A stretch of 64,000 bases of DNA from Pedobacter indicus (lineage in GTDB: Bacteria; Bacteroidota; Bacteroidia; Sphingobacteriales; Sphingobacteriaceae): assembly GCF_003449035.1 (NCBI RefSeq), contig NZ_QRGB01000001.1, forward strand, positions 2,728,001-2,792,000. The letters run 5' to 3'. Position numbers and translations under genes: made by a program. Of this stretch, positions 32,991 through 41,282 are shown piece after piece. The number at the start of each line of letters is the position of its first letter. Positions within the stretch are counted from its first letter, which is position 1. The notes under the pieces were generated by a model. It was given only the letters and a program-made list of their open reading frames with translations, had not been told where the DNA came from and did not search any database.

Positions 32991-33884
32991 ATGACGAAGC
33001 TAAGTACAAATTTATCCAGAAGAAATGCAATCAAATTTGCAGGTGTTACTTCTGCTACCCTACTGGGTAGCGGTGTATTTAATCACATTTCAGCAGCCGA
33101 AAACATTTTACCCACCGAGCTCAAAGGAAGAGTAAACCATTCCGTATGCCGCTGGTGTTATAATTCCATACCGTTAGAAGATCTCTGCATTGCAGCAAAG
33201 GAAATTGGATTAACATCCATTGAATTAATCGATCCTCCTGAATGGCCAATCCTTAAAAAACACGGATTAACCTGCGCGCTTACACAAGGAGCAGGATTGG
33301 GCATCGAACGCGGATTCAACAATCCTGACCTTCACGATGAATTGGTAAAAAGCTTCGAAGAGGTCATCCCTCAAGTTGCTGCCGCTGGATATGATCAAAT
33401 CATCTGCTTTTCCGGAAATCGAAACGGAATGGACGACGAAACAGGACTCAAAAATTGTGCAGCTGGATTGAAACGACTAATACCAATTGCTGAAAAATAT
33501 AAGGTTACCATGGTTATGGAGCTTCTAAACAGCAAGGTGAATCACCCCGACTATCAATGTGACCATACGGCATGGGGCGTTGAACTTTGTGAGCAGGTCG
33601 GGTCAGAGCAATTTAAACTGCTTTATGATATTTATCATATGCAAATCATGGAGGGCGATGTAATAGCCACTATCAAGAAATACCATCCTTATATCTCACA
33701 TTATCATACGGGTGGTGTACCTGGACGAAATGAAATAGATGAAACCCAAGAGCTCTACTACCCTGCCATCATTAAATCCATTCTTGATACCGGATACAAA
33801 GGTTTTGTTTCACAGGAATTCATCCCTTCCCGACCCGATCAGCTTGCTTCATTAAAACAGGGAGTGGAGATATGTGACGTATAA
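32991..33884 (+). CDS. Hydroxypyruvate isomerase-like sugar isomerase, Tat-exported
   Basis: A 297-residue protein with a twin-arginine signal (LSRRNAIKFAGVTSATLLGSGVF). It then has an AP-endonuclease-2/xylose-isomerase-like TIM barrel: VNHSVCRWCYNSIPLEDLCIAAKEIGLTSIELIDP, MVMELLNSKVNHPDYQCDHTAWGVELCEQV, KLLYDIYHMQIMEGD and ISHYHTGGVPGRNEID, with Glu, Asp, His and Glu metal ligands in family positions. It is most like hydroxypyruvate isomerase (Hyi). Export to the periplasm is common for Bacteroidota relatives with sugar-derived substrates. The true substrate is unknown. It stands next to the TPR gene and not far from the oxidative utilisation locus. Confidence 0.85.
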   Translation: MTKLSTNLSRRNAIKFAGVTSATLLGSGVFNHISAAENILPTELKGRVNHSVCRWCYNSIPLEDLCIAAKEIGLTSIELIDPPEWPILKKHGLTCALTQGAGLGIERGFNNPDLHDELVKSFEEVIPQVAAAGYDQIICFSGNRNGMDDETGLKNCAAGLKRLIPIAEKYKVTMVMELLNSKVNHPDYQCDHTAWGVELCEQVGSEQFKLLYDIYHMQIMEGDVIATIKKYHPYISHYHTGGVPGRNEIDETQELYYPAIIKSILDTGYKGFVSQEFIPSRPDQLASLKQGVEICDV

Positions 33885-33904
33885 GTTTTCTAAAAAGCAA
33901 AAAC

Positions 33905-33949
33905 AACTAAATATTTAGTTTGAATATTAAAACTAAATATTTAGTTTTA
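33905..33949. promoter_or_regulatory. Two long perfect palindromes upstream of the TPR gene
   Basis: AACTAAATATTTAGTT (33905-33920) and a 22-base palindrome containing the same core (33928-33949) have centres 26 bases apart and end 25 bases before the TPR start codon. The core ACTA-N6-TAGT matches the shape of BlaI/MecI-type operators. They could repress the TPR gene, or form a hairpin at the end of the isomerase transcript. Confidence 0.5.
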
Positions 33950-33974
33950 CAATACATATCAAATCCATACCGCT

Positions 33975-35171
33975 ATGTATTGTAGAGTCGCCGTGATTTT
34001 TCTCGTTTTATTTTCAGCTAACTACTCTGTTCACGCTCAAGATTCGCTTAACAATGATCATCTACTGAAGTTATATCAGGCGGGCGACTATGTTCGGGCT
34101 GCCGAATATATAAAAAGCGCTTCCGTTGACACTGCGGATCATAATATCCTTAACAATCTTGGTTACGCGTACCGGATGGCGGGCAACCTCGCTGAAGCTG
34201 AAAAAACTTATCAAGCACTTTACCAACAAGACAGCCTGGCTTATACCACGATTATGAATTTGGCCAGTGTCTATTTCAACCGCGGAAATATCAAAAAAGC
34301 TTCATCATTATACCAACAAGCATTACTCATCGATACCACAAATATCAAAGTATATCAACGTCTCTCAGAAGTAGCCATCAAACGTAACGAAACCGAATCG
34401 GCATACGAATATCTGCGTAAAGCCAATATTCTTGATCCGATAAATCCGTCAGTTGCTTACAATTTAAGCATGGTCGCAATTTCTCTGCAAGATTATTTGT
34501 TCGCTGACTCCGTTATTCAAGTAGCACTAGAAGATGACTCTGTAAACATCAATCTTCTTTATGCAAAAGCGGTGACAAAAGATTATTTAAAAGAATATCC
34601 AGTAGGTATCGAAACTTGCGAAAAACTAATGGAGCTGGGCTGTGATTCTCTCATGGTCATGCCCATGATAGGCGCTATGTACTATTACAATAAAGACTAC
34701 GAGAAATGTATTGAAACACTCACCTGGCTAGAGAATGAGATTGTCGATCTCAAGGAAGGGGACAAATATTATTTAGCAATGAGTTACCTAAGAACCAAGA
34801 GCTATGACGAAGGCTTCACTTATTTGGATGCCGCGATCGAACAATCTATTTCTCCAAATACTGCTCGTTACTACCGAGATAAAGGAGAATTTCAACACTA
34901 TAACGGTCATCACAAATCGGCAGTAATCTCCTATTTGCGTAGTCTGGATTTCGGTCCTAGCCCATCGGCCTATTATCAGCTTGCCCTGATAAATGACTAC
35001 CAGCTAAAAAAGGAAGAGGAAGCTCTCATCTATTACAAACGTTTTATCGAACTGCAAGAGTTTCAGCCGGCTCAATCCGATATACTTGAATTTGTTGAAA
35101 GCCGCATTCAAGAAATTGAAACGCGGACAAAAAGCGTAAAACTTACTGATTCGTCAGCTCGTTCACAGTAA
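33975..35171 (+). CDS. Secreted or periplasmic tetratricopeptide-repeat protein
   Basis: A 398-residue protein with a signal peptide (MYCRVAVIFLVLFSANYSVHAQ) followed by about eight TPR-like helix pairs. Clear repeats are NILNNLGYAYRMAGNLAEAEKTYQALYQQD, YTTIMNLASVYFNRGNIKKASSLYQQALLID, KVYQRLSEVAIKRNETESAYEYLRKANILDP and PMIGAMYYYNKDYEKCIETLTWLE. It is a protein-interaction scaffold, probably in the periplasm. The last 29 bases overlap the end of the convergent cytochrome gene. The two palindromes just upstream suggest repressor control. Confidence 0.82.
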   Translation: MYCRVAVIFLVLFSANYSVHAQDSLNNDHLLKLYQAGDYVRAAEYIKSASVDTADHNILNNLGYAYRMAGNLAEAEKTYQALYQQDSLAYTTIMNLASVYFNRGNIKKASSLYQQALLIDTTNIKVYQRLSEVAIKRNETESAYEYLRKANILDPINPSVAYNLSMVAISLQDYLFADSVIQVALEDDSVNINLLYAKAVTKDYLKEYPVGIETCEKLMELGCDSLMVMPMIGAMYYYNKDYEKCIETLTWLENEIVDLKEGDKYYLAMSYLRTKSYDEGFTYLDAAIEQSISPNTARYYRDKGEFQHYNGHHKSAVISYLRSLDFGPSPSAYYQLALINDYQLKKEEEALIYYKRFIELQEFQPAQSDILEFVESRIQEIETRTKSVKLTDSSARSQ

Positions 35172-37440
35172 ACGATTTCTGTCGATCACCATATTTATTG
35201 CGTATTTTAATAATATCCGGACGGCTCACCTTGGAAGCCTCATTATTCCAACTTTGTCTGATAAACGACAATAGCTGCGCTATCTCTTCATCCACGATAT
35301 CCCGGTTTGACCCAATCCCCGGCATTTCACCGACAATATCGTCATATGACTTTCCATTTACTTCAATCTTTCCACTTAAACCGTACAATACCAAAGCAAT
35401 TAAACGATCTTTATCACCAGTCACCCATTCCGAGTTGTTTAACGGCGGAGCCAACTGCTCAATTCCATCACCGTTTTCCCCGTGACAAGTTTGGCAAGTA
35501 TTTTTGAACAACGCCGCACCACGCGGATAGCGACTAACCAACGGATTAACTGCAGGTCGGTTTTTATTCTCTTCGATGTCAATTAAAATCTTTCCGAATC
35601 GTTTCTGTAGCAAACTCGCTGTATCCAGTTTTATATCAGCCAGCCTTCCCTTAAAGTCAGCTTCCCGGTTATGAAGATTACTGATAATCGCATCTGACAC
35701 ATAAGGGTTATCAGGAAAAGTTTTCGACAAAGACAGCAACAACTCTTCTGCTGCCGGCTCATCAAACTTGCGGATCAAATGACTTTGGAAAGCAAGATAA
35801 GGCGCCGCTAATGAATCAGCATTTGCCACCATCTCTTGTTGAATAGAAAGAAACTCCCCGTAATTATCCTTATTCACTACTGCTCTCATAGCCACCAGCG
35901 CTTGTTCTCTTAAATTCCAGTCGTCCGACTCCAATAATGTTAGAACCTCAGACGCCTCCAACGAACCTAAACCTTCCAATGCCCACAATGAATGAATTCT
36001 CAAGAGTGGGTTGTTCGCTTTTTGTACATTTTTCTTTAAATCAGGAACAAGGTTACGTAATTGCCTATCAACAATAAGCTGCTGTGCACGATCACGCACC
36101 CAGCCATTTTTATGACCCAATAACTTAAGAAGATCCTTCGGCTTATTCGAAATCTTCACAGGTTTCGGATTACTTCCTTCTGGCACTACCTTATAAATAC
36201 GACCGTAGGTCAATGGATTTTCCAACGAACGGGCAGTAATCTCCTTTCGCAAATACTCTGTAATGTATAATTTATGCTGAAGAATACCGCGATACATATC
36301 GATAACATATAAGGCTCCATCTGGTCCGTTGTAAAGAGTAACCGGTCGAAAACGCTCGTCATAGCTCGCTAGAAACTCGCGTCCTTCATAAACTTGTTCC
36401 CCTTCAATTTTATTTCCGTTTCTTGACAGCACATTCCTTTTAATCAAATTAGCTGATGGTTCACCCACAAAAACATTCTCATCATACGCTTCGCCAAACA
36501 AGTCTCCACGGTACACTACTGGACCACTTGCTGCCGTAAAGTTTACCAATCGCAAATTTGAATCAAGTGTACCCGACTGGTACCCGCGATTAACGCCGGT
36601 CGTCTGCCGAATCGGGTATACGCGATTATTTCTAACAATACGCTCATTGTAACCCGCAACACGGCGTTGATTTTCATTTTCACTACCCAGAGAAGGAGAA
36701 AAATAATCGCCCAAAACATTCTGAGAATTGTTATTATAATAAAGGTGCCCGTAATTATCTTGTGTAATCCCCCACTGTCCGCGCAAATGTGTTTTTTCAA
36801 TTACCCATTCCCCATCTATTCGCCTATAACGCTTGTCCTGATCACTATTGTATATCCAGTTATCCAAACCTCTCAGCAAACCGTTGCTTTGGTGCTCCAC
36901 ATTATCACCCGACGCATAGGTAGAGTCAACCAACTGCTTATTAATAGGCCGATCCTCGTCAATATCATAATACCACAAATACGGTGGCTCGGCAACCAAA
37001 ATCCCGTCACCGACAAAACTCAAAGCACGCGGAAGAATCAATGAATCTAAAAATACTTTTCGGTCATCAAAGTCCCCATCTGAATCTGTATCTTTCAAGA
37101 TCACAATCTTGCTCGTTGGCGCCCTTTCACCTTCCCCTTCGATATCGGGCATAAAACTCGTCATTTCCAATACCCACGCTCTTCCGTCATTATCAAAGGT
37201 CATGGCGATTGGAGAATTAATAAGCGGCTCAGATGCAACAAGCATCACATCAAAACCATCTTCCACCACCATAGCCCGCAATGCGTCGCCGGGACTCAGC
37301 GGTGGTGCATACTGCACCAAACTATCAATAAAAGCACTGTCAAGAGGTGTGGATTGTGAACTTCTTTGCACATCTGTTCCGCACGAACTGAAATAAATTA
37401 AACACAGGAGGAAGGATGCAAACGCAAGATATTTTTTCAT
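35143..37440 (-). CDS. Lipoprotein with PQQ-type propeller, HEAT-like repeats and C-terminal cytochrome c
   Basis: A 765-residue lipoprotein (MKKYLAFASFLLCLIYFSSCGTD). Residues 50-400 form a six-bladed-propeller dehydrogenase-like domain (LEMTSFMPDIEGEGERAPTSKIVILKDTDSDGDFDDRKVF; TLYNGPDGALYVIDMYRGILQHKLYI). Residues 430-600 are HEAT-like helices (RIHSLWALEGLGSLEASEVLTLLESDDWNLREQALVAM). The C-terminus is a class I cytochrome c with haem motif CQTCH in ALFKNTCQTCHGENGDG and a probable Met ligand in EMPGIGS. Such PVC-type/Bacteroidota proteins are thought to oxidise sugars or polyols and pass electrons to periplasmic carriers. It lies downstream of the FAD-oxidoreductase operon, behind a terminator, with a candidate TACATTTG -7 element at 37483-37490. 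Confidence 0.85.
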   Translation of the reverse strand: MKKYLAFASFLLCLIYFSSCGTDVQRSSQSTPLDSAFIDSLVQYAPPLSPGDALRAMVVEDGFDVMLVASEPLINSPIAMTFDNDGRAWVLEMTSFMPDIEGEGERAPTSKIVILKDTDSDGDFDDRKVFLDSLILPRALSFVGDGILVAEPPYLWYYDIDEDRPINKQLVDSTYASGDNVEHQSNGLLRGLDNWIYNSDQDKRYRRIDGEWVIEKTHLRGQWGITQDNYGHLYYNNNSQNVLGDYFSPSLGSENENQRRVAGYNERIVRNNRVYPIRQTTGVNRGYQSGTLDSNLRLVNFTAASGPVVYRGDLFGEAYDENVFVGEPSANLIKRNVLSRNGNKIEGEQVYEGREFLASYDERFRPVTLYNGPDGALYVIDMYRGILQHKLYITEYLRKEITARSLENPLTYGRIYKVVPEGSNPKPVKISNKPKDLLKLLGHKNGWVRDRAQQLIVDRQLRNLVPDLKKNVQKANNPLLRIHSLWALEGLGSLEASEVLTLLESDDWNLREQALVAMRAVVNKDNYGEFLSIQQEMVANADSLAAPYLAFQSHLIRKFDEPAAEELLLSLSKTFPDNPYVSDAIISNLHNREADFKGRLADIKLDTASLLQKRFGKILIDIEENKNRPAVNPLVSRYPRGAALFKNTCQTCHGENGDGIEQLAPPLNNSEWVTGDKDRLIALVLYGLSGKIEVNGKSYDDIVGEMPGIGSNRDIVDEEIAQLLSFIRQSWNNEASKVSRPDIIKIRNKYGDRQKSFTVNELTNQ

Positions 37441-37482
37441 TTTCTAGGTCCTAATACGTTTAGGGTCTTAAATATAGAATAA

Positions 37483-37490
37483 CAAATGTA
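37483..37490 (-). promoter_or_regulatory. Candidate Bacteroidota -7 promoter element
   Basis: The minus-strand sequence TACATTTG fits TANNTTTG, with a weak TTTCTG -33-like element about 17 bases farther up. It lies 43 bases before the cytochrome lipoprotein start and beyond the upstream terminator, so it is a reasonable own promoter. Confidence 0.4.
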
Positions 37491-37520
37491 TTCTTTTTAG
37501 ACTATAACAGAAATATTATT

Positions 37521-37558
37521 AAAAAAACACCCCCAGACCTCGTACATGATCTAGGGGT
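37521..37558 (-). terminator. Rho-independent terminator of the SusC/SusD-FAD oxidoreductase operon
   Basis: The arms ACCCCCAGA (37529-37537) and TCTAGGGGT (37550-37558) pair with one mismatch. On the minus strand they are followed by a run of seven T, ending transcription after the 531-residue FAD oxidoreductase gene. Confidence 0.8.
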
Positions 37559-37585
37559 ATTTGACGAATCGCGATTAACAATTCA

Positions 37586-39181
37586 TTACAATCGAAGTAT
37601 CTGTTTTTCTTCCAACAATTTTGACTCCAATACTTTATAATCAATATCCTGTACCGCGTTATCCTCGTCAATAGCTTGCGCCGCAGCAATCGCAGCACTT
37701 TGACCCAAAACCATAAATACAGGCTCCATCCGGATCGATCCAAAAGCGATATGTGAGGCGGACAATGCTATCGGCACCAACAGATTTGTACATTCTTCAC
37801 GTTTTGGGGTAATGGCACGATAAGAAATCGAGTACGGAGCTTTTACGCGGATCTCAACATTCCCTTCATTTTTAACCATCCCGTTCACTACCAAACGGTT
37901 CACATTATGACTATCCATCCCATAGGCTCCCATGCCTATCGGATCGTCAACTACTGCTTTTCCCGTACAGTTATGCTCCGTCATCACATATTCACCAACC
38001 ATTCTTCTGCCCTCACGAATATAAAGCTGCGGTGTAAAATGATTATTATCCACATACTCATCTTTCGGGTAACCCCATTGTGAAACAAAATTCTGCAAAG
38101 AGTCAGGAACACGCTCGTCACTGACAAAGAAATACAGTAAGCCCTTTGTATAAGAAAGGTGCTCTTCAAAAATCTTCTTACGCTCCTTAAAGCTTGCTTC
38201 CGGCCAATTATGGTTCTCCCCGATCATATCAGTAGAAAAACCACCACGATTATTTACATCTGTTTTTCTGTTCGGCATTCTGGTCCAGATAAAGTATTGA
38301 CCAATTTTACGCATATCCGGCTGCGCCTCAAACAAGCGAACAAGTAATTCATATTTTTTCGGATCATAATCTTTCGGCCGTGTAATCGGGATCCTATTTT
38401 CCGCACTGTCTGTCAAGCAAATACGAAAGTTGTATGCCTGAACACCTTTATCACCAACACCATTTTCAACTGGCTTCATATCACTTATCCCCCATAGCAA
38501 ACCACTTGAAGGATCATCCGGATCGACATAGGGACTAACCCCATCGGGAAACTGATGATATCCTGACACCTTATGGTACTCAGGCAGGTGGAAACCGCTA
38601 TAGGTCTCACCATATTGACTATTGTCTTCCCTGCCTACTGTATAGGAAACCCCAGCCAATGCCAATAGATCGCCTTCATAAGTACAATCCAAAAACACAT
38701 CGGCACTGATTTCTTTTTTCTTTCCGCGCGAACCGTACGTATTTACCAAAACGACAGATGTTATCTGTTCGTTTTCTTTCGAAACGCGATCAATCCGCTT
38801 ATTGTAAATCACAGGCACGTCAGCTTCCGAAAGATAATCGCTAAATACCTTGGAAGCAGCACTAGGTTCAAACTGCCAGGTTTCTTCTTCGCCATAGATA
38901 TCCCCCAATCGCTTATAGAAATCACGTGATATACCGCCGATAGCCTGCTTATTACCAATATCCGTTTGTCCCAGTCCGCCCGAAGACAAACCTCCTACAT
39001 GTTCATCTGTAGCAATCAGAATCACTGATTTACCCATTTTCTTCGCTGTATATGCGGCCACCACCCCCGAAGAGGTAGCACCATAGATCAAAATGTCATA
39101 ATGTTCGGTATTCTTAGAAGCTCTTACCGTCGATGTTAACAAAAAACAACTTAAAAAAGTCGTCAAAAGGAAAGTTCTCAT
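37586..39181 (-). CDS. FAD-dependent oxidoreductase (FAD_oxidored family), secreted, single-domain paralogue
   Basis: A 531-residue protein with a signal peptide (MRTFLLTTFLSCFLLTSTVRAS). The Rossmann FAD motif reads YDILIYGATSSGVVAAYTAKKMGKSVILIATDEHVGGLSSGGLG. Family blocks include DCTYEGDLLALAGVSYTVGRE, LYIREGRRMVGEYVMTEHNC, GMGAYGMDSHNVNRLVVNG and VPIALSASHIAFGSIRMEPVFMVLGQSAAIAAA. It is a clear paralogue of the next gene upstream but lacks the C-terminal extra domain. The family's substrate is not known; the context suggests oxidation of an imported carbohydrate or related compound. It is 22 bases downstream of its paralogue and last in the operon. Confidence 0.88.
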   Translation of the reverse strand: MRTFLLTTFLSCFLLTSTVRASKNTEHYDILIYGATSSGVVAAYTAKKMGKSVILIATDEHVGGLSSGGLGQTDIGNKQAIGGISRDFYKRLGDIYGEEETWQFEPSAASKVFSDYLSEADVPVIYNKRIDRVSKENEQITSVVLVNTYGSRGKKKEISADVFLDCTYEGDLLALAGVSYTVGREDNSQYGETYSGFHLPEYHKVSGYHQFPDGVSPYVDPDDPSSGLLWGISDMKPVENGVGDKGVQAYNFRICLTDSAENRIPITRPKDYDPKKYELLVRLFEAQPDMRKIGQYFIWTRMPNRKTDVNNRGGFSTDMIGENHNWPEASFKERKKIFEEHLSYTKGLLYFFVSDERVPDSLQNFVSQWGYPKDEYVDNNHFTPQLYIREGRRMVGEYVMTEHNCTGKAVVDDPIGMGAYGMDSHNVNRLVVNGMVKNEGNVEIRVKAPYSISYRAITPKREECTNLLVPIALSASHIAFGSIRMEPVFMVLGQSAAIAAAQAIDEDNAVQDIDYKVLESKLLEEKQILRL

Positions 39182-39203
39182 AATTTAAAAGTTTAAGTAG
39201 ATA

Positions 39204-41258
39204 TTATTTGTTCGTAACTAAAGGTTTCCAGATGATCGCGTCTGCTGTAACGATCCCATCTGCATTTCTATTTGATACTTCAACGTAGGAGGTTTGTCCC
39301 TCCGGAAGCTTGTAGGTTCCTAGACTTACCCATTCACTGGCCGATAAACCCAACTCTTTGATCGATTTCGTTTCAAAAACCAGATCATTTTTATTAGCTC
39401 CGTCAAAGACAGTATATTCGGTTCCGCTTGTTCTCCGCGCATTCTTTGTCATAAACACAAAGATTTCATACTCTCCAGCCTCGGGTATTTCTGGCGTAAA
39501 TTGTGCGCTGACAATTTTATCAGAAGGCTTGGCCAGCAATTGATTCGGACCATAACCTCCTCTGAGTTTTTCCCAGTTGCCCTTGAGAGTAATCCCTTCC
39601 GCGTCATCGTTATCCAGCAGGATATCAGGTCGTGTTCCATCGACCAACGGGTTATCCCGAAGTTCCACTTGCAATGCAGACACGTCCACATCCTGTACGG
39701 CCGTATTTCCGTCGATCGCGAAAACAGCAGCCGTTGCGGCTGATTGCCCCAGTACCATAAACACAGGCTCCATTCTGATAGAGCCAAAAGCAATATGCGA
39801 AGCCGAGACGCAGACTGGGACAAGCAGGTTCTTACATTCTTCAGCTTTCGGTGTAATTGCACGATAAGAAATAGGATACGGTCCAGCGACAGGTTTTTGA
39901 ACATCGCCTTCATTCTTCACCATACCATTGACCACAATGCGCTGACAATTATGAGAATCCATCCCATAAGCGGCCATTCCCACATAATCTTCTACTACTT
40001 CTTCCCGCTCACAATGTTTTTGTGTCATCACCAATTCGCCTATCATCCTTCTCGCCTCCCGGATATATAACTGACTCGAAAAACCGTTATGATTCTTAAA
40101 CTCGTTCTTCGAATATCCCCAGGTACGCATTTCGTTTCGAATATGTTCCGGCACACGCTCGTCATGACTCAAGAAATATAACAGCCCTTTGGTATAGTCT
40201 TCATGAGCTTTCCATATCTCCTCTCGCTTTTTGTAATCGCCTTCCGGATACTCGTAATTCGCACCGATCATATCAGTTGAAAATGCACCAAAATTGTTAA
40301 AGTCCGTGATCCCATTCGGCATATCCTTGATCAAGAAACCGCCCGAATGCCGATAATTTATCTCTCCATTTTCGAGCGTATCCCTGTGCAGATTGCTGTG
40401 AATTGTCGTCCACTTTTCATCTTTTATAACCCGCGCCAATAATTCATAATGATCCGGGTTATAGTTATCCGGGCGACTAAAAGGGATTAACTTATCTTTA
40501 TCCTGCGTAAGCGCCAATCGGAAATTATACGCTTGTATTTTCTTATCCCCTGATCCATGTGGCGCAAGCGTATCCGAACTAATACCCCAAAGCAAGCCGC
40601 TGTTCGGATCGCCTGGAACGACATAGGGATCAATTCCGTCATTAAATTGATGAATTTCCAACAATTGAACCCCATTAAAAGTCTCTCCGTACTGATCATT
40701 GGCTTCCCTACCAACCGCATAAGAAACTCCGGCTTTAGCCATTAGATCCCCCTCATACGTACAGTCTATAAACATTTTCGCCTTTACACGCTGCACGACT
40801 GATCCATTTGGGTTTCCTGCATCCTCCAATGTGATCTCTCTAATCCATTCACCTTCCTTATTCACATTCAAAAGGCGTCTGTTTGTGCGGATATCCAAGT
40901 CTGCTTTGGCAATCAAATCATCGTAAACCTGACTGGCTACATGAGGCTCAAAAGTCCATTGTTCAAACTTATCATAGTACTGCCCCACCCTTCGATAGAA
41001 GTCTTTCGCCAATCCCGTAATCGCGTACTTATTCCCAATATCCGTAGCACCCAGTCCCCCTGTAGTCAAGCCCCCCAGGTGAGTTCCCGGTTCAATGATA
41101 ATGACAGACTTACCCTGCATCTTTGCTGTATAAGCAGCAATGATACCGGCAGAACTTCCTCCATAAACACAAATATCCACTTCGATGACCTTCTCCTCTT
41201 TCTCGCCATTACAGGAAAACATGAATAGTACACAGATAATAAAAATTATTTTTTTCAT
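39204..41258 (-). CDS. FAD-dependent oxidoreductase lipoprotein with C-terminal golvesin-like beta domain
   Basis: A 684-residue lipoprotein (MKKIIFIICVLFMFSCNGEKEE). The N-terminal 540 residues are homologous to the downstream oxidoreductase, with FAD motif VYGGSSAGIIAAYTAKMQGKSVIIIEPGTHLGGLTTGGLG and DCTYEGDLMAKAGVSYAVGRE. The last 140 residues form a beta-sandwich of the kind seen at the C-terminus of golvesin and of proteins often labelled xanthan lyase (DNDDAEGITLKGNWEKLRGGYGPNQLL; EAGEYEIFVFMTKNARRTSGTEYTVFDG; YVEVSNRNADGIVTADAIIWKPL). That domain is probably carbohydrate-binding. It follows SusD by 24 bases in a SusC/SusD operon. Confidence 0.88.
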   Translation of the reverse strand: MKKIIFIICVLFMFSCNGEKEEKVIEVDICVYGGSSAGIIAAYTAKMQGKSVIIIEPGTHLGGLTTGGLGATDIGNKYAITGLAKDFYRRVGQYYDKFEQWTFEPHVASQVYDDLIAKADLDIRTNRRLLNVNKEGEWIREITLEDAGNPNGSVVQRVKAKMFIDCTYEGDLMAKAGVSYAVGREANDQYGETFNGVQLLEIHQFNDGIDPYVVPGDPNSGLLWGISSDTLAPHGSGDKKIQAYNFRLALTQDKDKLIPFSRPDNYNPDHYELLARVIKDEKWTTIHSNLHRDTLENGEINYRHSGGFLIKDMPNGITDFNNFGAFSTDMIGANYEYPEGDYKKREEIWKAHEDYTKGLLYFLSHDERVPEHIRNEMRTWGYSKNEFKNHNGFSSQLYIREARRMIGELVMTQKHCEREEVVEDYVGMAAYGMDSHNCQRIVVNGMVKNEGDVQKPVAGPYPISYRAITPKAEECKNLLVPVCVSASHIAFGSIRMEPVFMVLGQSAATAAVFAIDGNTAVQDVDVSALQVELRDNPLVDGTRPDILLDNDDAEGITLKGNWEKLRGGYGPNQLLAKPSDKIVSAQFTPEIPEAGEYEIFVFMTKNARRTSGTEYTVFDGANKNDLVFETKSIKELGLSASEWVSLGTYKLPEGQTSYVEVSNRNADGIVTADAIIWKPLVTNK

Positions 41259-41282
41259 AATCAGTATCGATCCTTTCTTTAT

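Noticed and set aside
37586-41258. Annotation of the FAD proteins as xanthan lyases
   Set aside because: The catalytic part is an FAD_oxidored domain; only the C-terminal beta module of the larger protein resembles the domain responsible for that common label.
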